A DNA stretch of 64,000 nt from Russula earlei (lineage: Eukaryota > Basidiomycota > Agaricomycetes > Russulales > Russulaceae), in the NCBI GenBank assembly GCA_025769875.1, contig JAGFNK010000051.1, positions 62,001-126,000 on the forward strand, read 5' to 3'. The notes under the pieces are model-generated. The model was not told the origin of the DNA, did not search any database, and worked only from the letters and a program-made list of their open reading frames with translations. Positions 33,925 to 44,896 of the stretch are shown in pieces. Numbering within the stretch: position 1 is the first letter of the stretch; every line of letters begins with the position of its first letter. Position numbers and translations under genes: made by a program.

Positions 33925-35215
33925 GAAATGGCACTTGTAGCAAGAGGCGTATGCCACCGACATCTCGGAAGATAAACGTACGGAAGAGCTCGAACGCGTC
34001 GATAAGACGCTTGCCACGGCTGTGCGTGCATTGCGTGCGCACGGTGTGCTGCTGACGCGCGAGCGATGGCTGAAAGATGCTGAACGACGCGAGGCGGAGG
34101 GTGCACCGCGTACATGTGAAGCGATTGTATCTGCGACAGTTGCGATGGACGTAGAGGAGGAAGACCGTTTGGCAACATGGCTTGGTGACGCAGAGACAGC
34201 AGAGGTGCGGGGACGCGTTGGCACAGCGCATGCAGTGCTTGCATACGCGCTGCGCGGCCGACCTAGAGAAGGCGCACGGCACTCGTGAGAGTCTTGACAA
34301 GCTGCTGGCACGCGCGGTCTGGGCCAAGGAAAAGTGGCTTGGCGGAGATGTACGTGCGACGCACGAGACGCTCGGAAGCGCATTCGAAAGGAGCTCGGAG
34401 ACTGAGCAGATTTGGCTGGGAGAGGCCGAAGGCGTCAGAGGAGGCAAGTCATCCTCGTCGTCGTCGTCGCCGACATGGAGAAGAGGTTCATGCCAGTCAT
34501 CGGAGTCTTCGTGTTCGAGCGACTCCAAGAGTGGAGTCGAACCATTGCTTCTCAGAGCTGTCGTCGTTCGCGCTGCAAGAACTACGAAGGAGCTTGCGGG
34601 CATCGGGATAGATGAACGAGTCGTGTTCTACATCGAAACACACCTCCTCATGCTCCTCGCCCGCATCAGATGGGTAGGTGGGAAGTAGCTCAGAATTATT
34701 GTTGGGGCTGTGATGCACTGAGTTCCGGCATTGGTCAGAACGGGGCGTCGTGCTGGCAGGGGCAGAAACTAGGCCCCACCTCAAAAACACTCACAAGATA
34801 AGGGGAAAATGACGCGGTACTTGTCTCTTTTTAGCGGTGTATGCGGTATACGATGACGGGTTCGAGAAGGATGGTGGCGTGCTTTGATGGGCGAGCTTGT
34901 CAACCATGCTGGTGGTGGTAGGGAAAAACCGCCGTCTTTGCCTTTGGGAGTGGGGGACGGGGGACGGGGGACGGGGGACGGGGGACGGGGGACGGTATTC
35001 AATAAGAGGAGAGGTTATGTTGAGGGGATGAGGAGGAATGGCGGGGGAGTTGAGTAAAAGGTCATCGAGGTTGAGTCACGACTCTGGACCAAACTCCCGG
35101 CGGCTGTTAAGCTCTCGAGGCGGGAAATGGAGAGATGGGTGCAGCGCGAGAACTTTTGATGCGCGCGCGGACGGTCGCCGACACTTGTCGGATGCATGGT
35201 CCTGGGTACGTTTGT
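33925..35215 (+). pseudogene. PRP6 (U4/U6.U5 splicing factor) gene fragment, broken
   Basis: Plus-strand frames reproduce the HAT/TPR-like repeats of pre-mRNA splicing factor Prp6, which bridges the tri-snRNP. Segments in order: VDKTLATAVRALRAHGVLLT, AEGAPRTCEAIV and [13 protein letters not shown] (33990-34180), then [33 protein letters not shown] and SETEQIWL (34270-34430), then EMGAARELLMRARTVADT (35120-35190). The frame changes between the first two parts, about 665 bp are inserted after EQIWL, and the rest of the protein (about 900 residues in the family) is absent. It is a truncated duplicate; the functional gene must be elsewhere. The long minus-strand ORF over the same bases is only its shadow. 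Confidence 0.82.
34431..35095. other. Insertion inside PRP6 fragment, with GGGGACG minisatellite
   Basis: About 665 bp separate two parts of the PRP6 reading that are adjacent in the family. It contains about six tandem copies of a 7-bp unit ggggacg (34950-34995). No transposon ends or gene were recognised. Confidence 0.55.
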
Positions 35216-35300
35216 TCGGCTGCTTGTAGCACCGCACACACCCAAGACGATAAAGCGCCTTTGACTTACGTTCTTATGATAAGTTGTCATAAAATACTTA

Positions 35301-38031
35301 CCAATACAATTGGCCGCTATAACGTACTTATCATGACGTAGCCTTGGTTAGACCAAAATGATAACCGAAGTTATAATACATATAGAATTTAATTATATAG
35401 CCGGTCAATTATAATGACCTTCCCGATTTTCTCATCAAGGTGTCAAGTAGACGCGGTGTACAGTTTAACACGGTGCTTCTCGTTTCTCTCGGTAATGTAT
35501 GACTTTGTGACCTTCCACTGCCCTCCAGGTTCCCGCTTCAACGCATCACTTACAATGGCGCAATAGGGACCAAGAAATGCAATTCCATATTCACGAAGCT
35601 TCGTGACATGATCCGGGAGTCGTGCACGATACCCTTTGGCCTTGATCTGCTCCAATGCGTTTTCAGCTGCCTTGGAGAGTCGCTCGCGTTGCGAGTCGCC
35701 GTAACCACTCTTTTTGTACTTCGCTGACAATCGAATGCGTTTGTGCTCCTGTATAACCGCTTCGTTTTGACGAGAAAACATCAGGTCGAGACGCCCCATG
35801 CCAGCACATTCTTCTACTTTGACAGACCAGAGTCCCAAATCAGAGGAGGAGGATCTAAGTGTACTGCCGACGGTGAAAAATGAGGCAACATATGCCTGAT
35901 ACAAATATTCCTTGCTGCCCAGAAACTGAGTGGGCATATTGTGCCACACAAATTTCGAGAATCCCTTTGAAAATGACGCCATAGAGCCGGAGACCATGTC
36001 CTGAAAAATATCAGCACAACTAGTTGACTTTTTTCTTGAGTGCTCCACACAATGCGTGAGATGGTCGACAAGCCACTGGCGGAATAGGGATCGAATCTCA
36101 GAATTGGGTATTTGAGCGCTGATAGTAGCCTTGAAGTCACCGCTGATGCTATCACTGATGTTGCGGTCTTCGCCACCATCACTGTGTTCGGAACTGTTGA
36201 TATCCTCGTTGTGGCTGGCCTCGGTGTCATCATCATCAGAGTTGCTGGCGCTATCTGTCATATCCACATCACTGCTGGCGTCTCGAATTTCGTCGATCTG
36301 GAAAATGAAGCATAAATGGGACATTCGAAAAGTGTAAATAGATGCATCACCATCCGGGTTGTCAGATATCCTGCAGAGTAAAGGAGGGTCCATAACTGTT
36401 CCATTGACATTTCGGGAAGTCTGACCTGATGTTTAGCTCACTTGAAAAAGACTGAGAAAGACGAACGAAGAATATGTCATTCCGTGATCAAGACTAATTG
36501 TCACTGGCTCATCCATAATAAGTGCCTCAAATTGTCTACGAAATTTTTCATCAGATTTGAGCATTTGTTGAATTCGTTCCTTTGTGATTTGATCATATCC
36601 TATGGAAAGGTATTTGGAATGTGAGGAAAGGCAAATGTTCAGGTGTACCTGACTCATTCCAATAGCAACCCAACTCATTTTCTTCGAACGCCTGGGCAAT
36701 GGACCAGGGATTGTAAAGCCTTACGCCATCCCCTGAATTATACCCATTGTACCATTTACGTAGGTCTGCAAACGTGAAAGAGATGTCCTGTAAGGCGACT
36801 GATGAGCAAGTCTCTAATACACTTAGTCGGAGCCATTGCATACCAATCCACCACTTTGGAGTATTTCCTTTTGTTTTTCAAATAGCAGCTGGGTCTCCGC
36901 CTCTGTGAACATACACGCTGTTGAATATCGGCCCGGTGCACCCAACGTAAATACCTGTAGACGGCGTTCAGATGAAACCAGTGAAAGGAAGAAATTGGAC
37001 GACAGTGAGATTGTTGAATCCAGATAACCAGCCCGCCTTTGCGACCCGCAAAATACCGACCATCAGAGCCCCTCGGAGATGTCCGTTATTCTACAGTTTT
37101 CACTCGGGGTGAGTAGTCGGCTCATAAGATGTAAAAACACCTACTTTGAGCAGTGACGAAAAAACCTTGCGGAAGAAGACGTTGGCCTTGAAGATGTCAA
37201 GTAATATTTGGACTATAGGATGGCTTGTGGTGACGCACCTCAGTAAAATAGCCATGCCGAATAGCATACGACGTCGGCGTATCGTACTCGTCAACTAACA
37301 CGACTACTTCTCTCTTGTGTAAGGTATGAAGGACCTCAGTCAGCCGGAATAATGCTTTTGCCTCAATATTCGCTTTATGCTCTTCATTCAGAATTTGATC
37401 GAGAAAAGAACGGTCCACCTCGTTAAGCTCGTCAAGATTGGAGAGAAAACCACGTCTCTTCAGATCGAAGACAATTCTTTCAACTAGCAATCGGAACTCT
37501 TTTTTGAGGGTTTCGAGGGTGGTGCCGATGACATTCTTTCGTTGTGAATCAGCGACTTGGAAATGGCAAACGAGCTCGCTTACAGATAAGTCCACGTATA
37601 ATACGGGGTATTTGCCGAATTCCTCATCAAAGACAGGGTGGCGGGTGATGGCGAGGTCATTGTTAAGAAACAAATCTTTCCGCTCCTTGATCGCAGCGGG
37701 ATTGTCGCGTTCAAAAAAAGCTCTATGTAACATGCATTTTGGTCAGGGAAACGATATGGCATTGTGGCGGCATATCTCACTGAAACATGAGTAACAAGGT
37801 GGATTTTCCGGAACGACGTGGTCGAAGGAGAAGATGGACTGGATAGTCGTTTTGAAGAAAGTCACGAATGGCAGAGCTCTTGTCCACAATCTTGCATTTT
37901 TCTGCCAATTGCCTGAAGCTCGAGGTCGAGGAGATGAGCACTGAGGGAGTCATGTTATATGCACGTCAGGGGTCAGGAGCCGAGCCAGTCATTTGCGAGT
38001 GATGAATCGGAGTCGGAAAAAGAAGCAAGCT
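35301..38031. repeat. Duplicated segment, right copy (carries nuclease gene)
   Basis: Partner of 19977-22731, bounded by TACCAATACAATTGGCC and gcaagct. The left limit lies about 85 bp after the end of the PRP6 fragment. Differences are scattered substitutions and small indels, including an 11-nt deletion in intron 7. Confidence 0.9.
35443..37953 (-). CDS. AAA-ATPase-like protein with C-terminal PD-(D/E)XK nuclease
   Basis: Nine exons on the minus strand give an open reading of 700 codons: 37953-37781, 37722-37239, 37186-37145, 37090-37004, 36954-36844, 36787-36649, 36599-36463, 36425-36351 and 36297-35443; all introns start GT, end AG and are 37-58 nt. The N-terminal half is an 'AAA-ATPase-like' domain (PF09820 type) with the P-loop RPRRSGKST at about residue 45, Walker B VVVLVDEYDTP near 205, and the family signatures KWYNGYNSG and YNPWSIAQAFEENELGCYW. 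A LWTLLYSAGYLT segment and an acidic linker follow. The C-terminal third is a PD-(D/E)XK-type domain with GRLDLMF and, 11 residues on, VIQEHK (Asp...Glu-x-Lys). Such pairs are known in bacteria and are multiplied in fungi; their role is not established. The predicted activities are ATP-driven remodelling and DNA cleavage. Confidence 0.85.
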
Positions 38032-39093
38032 GAGAGACGGCTGATGTCAACGAATCCGTTACCACCGAAGAAGGCGAAGTGAACACGCTCAGCTTTCCAC
38101 TGCAACACCGTGCTTTAATCAAGGCGATGAATCACACCATATCGCTTACCACGCTTTACTTTACGTTCTCCCGTTTCGTGGCATCTTCCTCCGAAGGGCA
38201 CAAACCATCTTGAATTCTGTGCAGCTCAGGCTCAGGCGCCACTTCGAGTTCATCTCCCATTCTTCTCCATTCTTTTGTTGGTAAGAACAACCGTCCCAGT
38301 TTTTTTGCCGGGGGCGTACTCTCTGCATCCAACTGGGTCAAATACATCGATGCTCTCTTCATCTGTGTTTGCGGGATGACGGGCACCGAACTTCAAGTTG
38401 TGACTCTGGACTCGAACGCACGTACACCTCGGACGCACTTACACCATGGGCAGCAAACGATCCTTGTCCTCATATATCTCGTCGAAAGTCCAGTAAGTAC
38501 ACCACTATTGATAATGCCTTTCCCCCCGAGCTCTGTCACGGCGAAACTGGTTGTCTGTGTTTTCATGCTTCATGGCAGGCGCCGCGGTTTACCGGTCGCC
38601 CTCGACAGGGCGAATCGTGCTCCCGACCGAATGGATGGACAAGGCGAGCGATAAGGTGAAGAAGGTCATGGTGAAGAACAAAGCGGGTGCATGTCGAGGG
38701 AGCAGCGCCGATACCTGCAGCCACGACCGAGGGAGCTTAGGGGGTGCGTCAAAGAGGACTCGGAGGCGACTTGGTGACTGTAATAGGGATTCCGATTTGT
38801 GAAGGATAGTACCTCTTGATGGATCTCGCAGGTGCTGCATCATAGCTCGATTTTTATTCTTCTTCGAGGTGTCATTGGTATATGCGTGCCATACCCGACG
38901 ATGCCATGGAGGCAACCGTATCCTTCACATCGTGGTGCAGCATCTAATTGCCAGCCATTCAGGGTCATCGTTCGTTCGTTCTCCCAGTCAACGCTCATGC
39001 TGGCAACCGATACGGATTTTTTTTTTAAATTCTATCTGCTGGTGGAAAGTGTTTCCCGCGCCTCCTCTGCTTCTGCAGCCGCCTGCCAGGACA
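38032..39093. other. No gene recognised
   Basis: Short frames on both strands (for example 38386-38156 minus, 38551-38802 plus) have plausible amino-acid composition but no family signature, no clear introns and no repeat match in the window. CpG content is normal. It may hold part of an unrecognised gene or the 3' flank of the YCII gene. Confidence 0.35.
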
Positions 39094-39635
39094 CTAACGT
39101 GCATCGATAACGATGTTGATCGCCCGGATATCAAGTTTCTCCTTATCCCACTATCACGACACAACAACGTCCGAGTCCGGTCCGAGTCGAAGAGCGCCAC
39201 GACGACGACGACGAAACAGAACGAGCCGCGCGCGTAAACGAAAAGAAAAACGAAAGAAAGAAAGAAAGCTGAGAGCAGACGCACGACACCGTTGACCCAG
39301 TACGCGTCCTCCTCCAACACGGCGCGCACAGCCGACCCGCTCTCCGCCTCAGCGATCAAGAGGCTCCCGTTCATCCTCCCCGACTCCAGGTCGGATATCG
39401 GGCCTGCGATCTCTGTTTTATTTTTTTTATTTTTTTATTCGTTCGATGATGAGCAAGGTGGGTCGCGGTTGGTGTGGTCACTCAACTGAGGAAGCCCTCC
39501 GCGGTGAGCCGCTTGACGCGTTCGGAGTGCTCGGCGCGCGCGGCCGAGACGTCGCTGGAGCGCATCCGGGTCGGTGTAGTCTGGCGCCCAGATGGCGAAG
39601 GTTTGTCTGGCGGGGCCGTCGGTGCTCGATGCCAT
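39094..39635 (-). pseudogene. YCII-domain protein gene with one-base frameshift
   Basis: Three exons (39635-39487, 39412-39285, 39150-39094) encode a small YCII-related (ferredoxin-like alpha/beta) protein of about 110 residues: FAIWAPDYTDPDALQRRL, then AEGFLKIAGPISD, RMNGSLLIAEAES, EDAYWVNGV and WDKEKLDIRA. The length and motif order match the fungal family, whose enzymatic role is not settled. The summed exons are one base too long: one extra G near 39545 (ctcggcc where ctcgcc keeps the frame) shifts the reading in exon 1. All splice sites look intact, so this is either a recent loss or a sequencing error. It lies next to and in the same direction as GGTase-I beta. Confidence 0.75.
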
Positions 39636-39914
39636 GTCTTTTTCTCTCTGGTCGGACCTGAGGTAGTGACGGCAAAGATGTAGAGTAGATGGGGGTGGAA
39701 GGTGGTGTCGATATCGATGGTTACGGGCTTTTGAAAGGGATTTCTTCGCCGAAGATGATCCTTGGACCAGTCGGTAAAGCGTTACAATCGCAGACATCGA
39801 TGAACACATGTTACGTATGGTATCATCGCCACCCCTCACGGTAGGCTCGCAGAGTTAATAGCCCCAGCTCGCCGCCCCGCCGCTCCTTCGTCGCCACCCA
39901 CAAACCAAGCAAGA

Positions 39915-41622
39915 CTACCGTTTCGGCTCACGCGGTGCAACAGACACGCGCTCCTTAGCCCACCTCACCGTATCGTGCGATGCATTGAGAAGTGGGTCGA
40001 GTGGCTGGAGCCCCCAGGCGGGGTCCGCGGAGACGATCGTCGCTGCTGCGATCGACAGATAGGTATGATACGGATCTGCATCGTTATCCACGACAAGGCG
40101 GCGGCGGCGTCACACTTTGGCGGAAACGTGGCGCCCAAAGAGAGGAGGGTGCTCACCGGGATTTTCGCCCGGCGCCTTGCTGATCCCGCCAAACTTGTAC
40201 TGGCATTGTGCGAGAAACCCGCAGAGTGCGCGCGCATCGAGCAAATCTACCGCGCCAAGGATCTGATCTGCAAAAAAGCGGGGGCCACATCGGGCGCCCC
40301 ATGGGACCAACTCATGAGGATCACAGACATAGAGGACGGGAGCGGAGAGGGGGGAAAGACATCTTGGGCCGGCGTAGGGGAGAGATGGGCGTACCGCGAG
40401 AGCCGCGCTGCACCAGAACCCGTAGCACGCATCCGCAAGCTTGTTCGTGCGCCCTGCAAGACCGCCGCCGGCTTGCGCCTGCGTGTGCACCAGCCAGCGC
40501 ACCGTTGCGCGCCACTCGGCGGGCTGCAGGCGCGCCTGGGCCGCACATGCGTGGTCCGCCTGGAACGAGGTACAGAGCCGCAAGCGCGCAGTACGTCGGC
40601 CCGCCGAGCGACTCGCCCTGCGGCGTCTGTCCATATCCGCCTTCGTACGTCTGATATACACACGCATCAGCACTATTATTGGTCGGCACGCAAAAACACG
40701 GTGGCCAGCGTCGGGAATAGGAACGGGAGAGGGAAGCGCTCACCCGACACCGTTGGATGTAGGACAGCGCCCGGGGAAGGTCGATGCAGGACCAATCGGC
40801 GAGCAGCGCACAGATTGCAAAGGCGCAGTAGGTCATGCGCAGATCAGCGTCGCCCGCCCCGGGATTTGTGGCGAATCTGGTTGCACCATGGTCATTAGGC
40901 AAAGGTGTGCGGCCACATAGGCACGGAACGGTTCGCACCCTCCGTCCGGGTCCTGGCACCCGCCGACCGTACGCGCGAGCGCGGCGCGGTCCAAGAGCGA
41001 ATAGTCATCCCGTAGGACCGCGAGGGCGAGGAGCGCGCAGTACGTCATGATCAAATGCGGCGCAGCCACTCGTGACGGTTGCTACTTGACGCAAAGGGGT
41101 TGCGAGGTGTGCGGTATTACATTGAGAATGAGAAGATAACGTTTTTGGATCCGAGGCGCGCGGGATGGAAGAGGAGAGATAAGATGCGTACCTGGGCAGT
41201 GTGAAGACCACTGCTTCCCCCGCGTACGAACGGACCAGGGAGGAAACCGCCTTCTGTGACATCCAAACGAGCGCGAGCCACGAGTCGGAGTCAGCGTTGG
41301 TACACGCGAACCAGGGGTCCCTTACCGACGTACTGATCCCAAATCCACTCTTTCCAGCTCTCGCGATCCGTCGGCGAGATCCTGTGCTCGGCCGAGCCGG
41401 TGAGGTCGAGCGTGCCTAGACAATAAAAGGCGATCGCCATTCTGGGATTCATGGAGAGGAAAAAGTTCAGATTGCACAGTCAGACACCGTCGTTGATGAA
41501 CGAGGAGCCACTTACCTAGAGGCGTCCATCTCGACGAGACTCGCAGGCAGCCCATCCAGACATCTCACGCAATGGGCGACGTGGCCAGCGCTGTTAAAAG
41601 TAGGCAATCGCAGGTCATCCAT
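39915..41622 (-). CDS. CDC43: Geranylgeranyltransferase type I beta subunit
   Basis: The encoded enzyme attaches C20 prenyl groups to CaaX-Leu proteins such as Rho GTPases, as the beta partner of the shared alpha subunit. From the ATG at 41622, exons at 41622-41516, 41441-41326, 41253-41192, 41081-40939, 40876-40744 and from 40650 on give a continuous reading. It contains the prenyltransferase repeats: APHLIMTYCALLALAVLRDD, CQDPDGGF, GDADLRMTYCAFAICALLAD, TYEGGYGQTPQGESLGGPTY, LAGRTNKLADACYGFWCSAA, CQYKFGGISKAPGENPD and PYHTYLSIAA. The zinc ligands of the family are expected at the Asp and Cys of DACYGFWC and the His of PYHTYLS. One intron within the fourth repeat (40560-40530 area) would be only 31 nt. 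The symbol is the yeast name. Confidence 0.9.
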
Positions 41623-41859
41623 GGCTGGCTTTGGGAGAGCAGAACGTCGAGGCTTAGTAATTGCCAGACAAATAAAGATTATCGTGTCGGTGCGGATGCG
41701 GAGTGACTAGTGATACAACGCCTAGCAGCGATCGAAGAGGAAAAGGTAAAGAAAAAAACAAGTGATGTTCGCACACCTGCCTCGACGAGGAACAAAAAAA
41801 AAACAGGCAGACTAGAAACAAAGCGCGATGGTCCGTCGTCTCCACGATATTATCGCATC

Positions 41860-43953
41860 TCACATCGCCGCCATGCTTACGCCCTGAAACGCCGCGCGCA
41901 CCTGCGGCTGCATCTGGCCCATCTGACCCATCTGACCCATCTGACCCATTTGAATTTGTTGCAGCTGGGGCGGTGCCTGTTGTTGCACGCTCCCCGGCGC
42001 GAACGTGGCTGCCGGCGGCGCCGTCATGCTCTTCTCTTCCAGGTCCGCGTAGAGCACGATCATCTCCTTGCGTTCCTTTCCCCAGTTGTCCGGGTCCCAG
42101 AATGTGTACGTTCCCTGCTCCCCGCCAGGCACCTTCTGCGACGGTGCAGTGCCAGACTCCTTCGTCAGCCAGATGCGTAGCTCCTTGTGATATCTCCAAT
42201 TTCGGTTATACCTTTGTTCGTTTTAGGCCGCCCGGGTCAGAAAAAGACAGGCAGGAAAGTCAACGTTGAAGTGGCTCACAACTCCTGCGCCGCGATCTCC
42301 TGCAGCGCATCCCTCGGCGACGAATAGAACATGAAAAACAACGTCTCGTCGCTAAACGCAGCAGCCTTCCCTGGCCCAGGCGGGGGCGGCTGTACATTAT
42401 AGCATCCGGGCAAGTGAAAGTCAGGCTCGACGGTATGCGCAGCACTCGAATCGGCCCAAGGCGTGATGAAGGTTGAGTACAGGTTCCTGAGTGTTCCTGT
42501 CGGCGGGAAGGAGAGGGTAAAGAAAACAGCAAGACGCGCACCCTTGATGCTGCATGTCCAGCCCCATCGTACCGAGATCCGTCCCAACTGAAAGTAGCGC
42601 CTGATCGGGATCCGCATTCTTTATCATCGCGAGTAAACCAAGCAAACCCCAACGGTCTGCCGCAGACATAAGAATCTGCTGGGCAGGGGTCTGGGGCACG
42701 GGTGCAGGGGCGGTGGCAGATTGTCCTTGCGCTTCTGCACCTGCCCCATTTCCGCCATTGCCCGTAGTGGGCGTACCGTTTCCAGGCCCGTTCCCATTTC
42801 CTACAAATGGCGTCCCTTGACCCTGCGCTTGGCCTTGACCTTGTTGTGTTGGCTGCTGTGAGAACGACGAGGGAGGGGGGACACCCGGCGGAGCATGCAG
42901 TGACTGTTGTGGCTGCTGTTGCGTCCCATTCTGATATGACTGCGCCTGGCCCTGTGAAGTCGTCGTGGATGACTGATTCCATGCCGCTTGCGCCGCCGCA
43001 TTTAGCTTCATATTGTGCTATTACGCCCACGGAACCGTTTATGAGGATAAGCTAAGCCATGTCACGCGTGGGGATGCTGGTCACGCACCCGCTGTTTTTC
43101 CGTCTCTGATTGGAGACTCTGGAGCGCTCGGGGACCAAGATTCAACAAACCAGGTTGTTGCTGTTGCTGATTCCCAGGAAGGCCACTCAACCCAGGTGGG
43201 TGACCCTCGTGCGATGGTGGCTGAGGCTGTTGTGGCTGTGAAGGTTGTTGTTGTTGCTGCTGTGAAGGCGCGGGGCCACCACCCAGCGCGGGAAAGTCGT
43301 CTGCCGTAAAGTCGCGAGGCAGCACAGAGCCTCCTGATCCAGCGCCGCTGCTGCCGGAGGGCGGCAGGCCCGTCCCTGCCTGCGACGCATAGCTCGTCGC
43401 AGGGGTAGGATTACTCGTGGACGTCGTCGTCGAAGGGGTAGCACCGAGTGCCGGGAAATCGTTCGGGTCAAGTCCGAGTTCGCTCGTAGATGATACCGAT
43501 GGCGCAGTGCCGCCTCCAACACCAGTACCTGCACTACCGATACTTGGAGTCGTGCTTTGCAGATGAGATAAGCTAGGATGCGTGCTTGTGGGTTGTTGAT
43601 GCTGATGGGGTGGAAGAGGTAGTTGTGGATGAGACGACTGTGATTGTGATTGTTGTTGCTGTTGCTGGGAAGTTGCGGCGAACGGAAAACCCGGGGTACG
43701 CGGCTGGACAAAGCCTCCTGGTGTTGGCTGCGGGACTAAATTTGGCGTCGTACGGTGGTTCTGAAGGCCTGGTGCGGGATAACCTGGGACTATTGTTCTC
43801 GGCGGGAGACCGTACGTAGGATACGGTCCTCTGAAGGGAGCACCGATACCAGGAGCGGGGCCAAGGCTTGGGGGTCGCTGAGGAGGTTGACCTAGGATAG
43901 ATAATAAGACTAAACACCGGAAAAAGGATTGAAGATATACCTGGTCGATTCAT
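41860..43953 (-). CDS. NOT2: CCR4-NOT complex subunit NOT2
   Basis: This is the scaffold subunit of the CCR4-NOT deadenylase, which joins NOT3/5 to NOT1. The ATG at 43953 is followed after 13 bases by an intron (MNRPG, then QPPQRPPS). A long Gln/Pro/Ser-rich N-terminal region contains DFTADDFPALGGG, typical of NOT2, and QSETEKQR joined to HNMKLNAAAQAAW. The conserved NOT2/3/5 box follows: DRWGLLGLLAMIKNADPDQA, NLYSTFITPWADSS, EPDFHLPGCYNVQPPPP, FSDETLFFMFYSSPRDALQ, NRNWRYHKELRIWLTKES, GTYTFWDPDNWGKERKEM. The tail has a repeat of QMG (41915-41950). Introns are short and the reading is intact. It is divergently arranged with RPC9. Confidence 0.92.
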
Positions 43954-44074
43954 TGGTTGTAGATTTGAACCAGTGGGAATGATTTTCTTTCTCAGAGAGG
44001 ATAGAAAAAGGGGAGAGAGCAAGAGGAGAGACCGAGGCGCTGTCCCCCTTGCCTTTTTCGGTTCGTTCATCGTC
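43954..44074. promoter_or_regulatory. Divergent promoter between NOT2 and RPC9
   Basis: Only 121 bp separate the two start codons, so the core promoters and 5' leaders of NOT2 (minus) and RPC9 (plus) must share or overlap this stretch. It has a pyrimidine-biased part near 44040-44070 before the RPC9 start and no TATA box. Shared control is inferred from the spacing. Confidence 0.6.
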
Positions 44075-44896
44075 ATGCAGGTCTGCCACGCTCTCCGTCC
44101 TCTCTTCCTTCAGTTCACCGACCGCTAACAGGTTTTGAACCCAAGAGCTGCCTTACTCTCCAACTATGAAGTCCTCCAACTTCTCAGAGAGCTTGAGGCC
44201 GACCACATCGCCCGCACCCGCACCGCTCAACGCCTCAAAAAGGAGGAGGACGCCGCCACTGCCATCGGCAACCCCCCACCTCCGACCCACGAAGCAACCC
44301 TCACGGTTTCCGAGAATCTGCGAACGATCGAAGTCGAGGTAAGCTCAAGACATCTCCCTTCCAAGACACGACATTCTAACATGGCTCACCAGGCGATCCA
44401 GTATCTCACCGCTGACTATCAACCGACGCACGTGCAGACCGCCCAAGGTATACAACGTCTCACGAAAGACCTCGCACCCTTCGGTCTCACCAAGGCCGAA
44501 AAACTTCAAGTCGTCAACCTAAGCCCTGTTGAGCCCGTCGAACTTTATGTCGTGCGTTGCGCAACTTGAGCCCCCCCTCCGCCAGTTCATTCATTTATCG
44601 CATCTTCCCAGATCGTCGAGGAGCTGGAAGACAGACTAGGCAACCGCATGGAAGACGTGCTAGGCATTGTGCGTTCCTCACTTCTAGCGCCGCCATCGTC
44701 ATTGTCCCCTTCTGCCACCGCCGAAGTGACACTCCCCGCTCCACCACCTCTCGAAATTGTGGACGAGACCCCCGCGAGAACATACGTCGGTATGGATCTG
44801 GACGTGTGGGAACATGACGGCAACGAGTTAGAGTACATGGACGCAGGCGAGGGTGTAGGGATCGAAGGTGATCTGGACGTCGAGGACGACGAGTGA
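44075..44896 (+). CDS. RPC9: RNA polymerase III subunit RPC9 (CRCP/Rpc17)
   Basis: RPC9 pairs with RPC8 in the Pol III stalk and contacts initiation factor TFIIIB. Exons: 44075-44080 (only ATG CAG), 44132-44338, 44393-44551 and 44612-44896. The protein opens MQVLNPRAALLSNYEVLQLL, the RPC9 start, and continues with a Lys/Glu-rich helix, LRTIEVE joined to AIQYLTADYQPT, then LTKDLAPFGLTKAEKLQVVN, LSPVEPVELYVIVEELEDRL and RMEDVLGIV. This is the HRDC-like Rpb4/RPC9 domain in full. The last 50 residues are acidic and end DLDVEDDE. The two-codon first exon is small but is needed to supply an ATG, because the second exon opens without one. Two pseudogenes of it lie in this window (1731 and 22860). 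Confidence 0.92.

Noticed and set aside
33857..34603. 248-codon minus-strand ORF
   Set aside because: It lies opposite the PRP6 fragment, whose plus-strand motifs are clear; the ORF has no ATG-anchored domain and is a compositional shadow.
39975..40898. 307-codon plus-strand ORF over GGTase-I beta
   Set aside because: The minus strand holds the spliced prenyltransferase with all family motifs; the plus frame has none.
41710..42269. Plus-strand ORFs over NOT2
   Set aside because: They are His/Arg-rich shadows of the Gln- and Met-rich NOT2 C-terminus.
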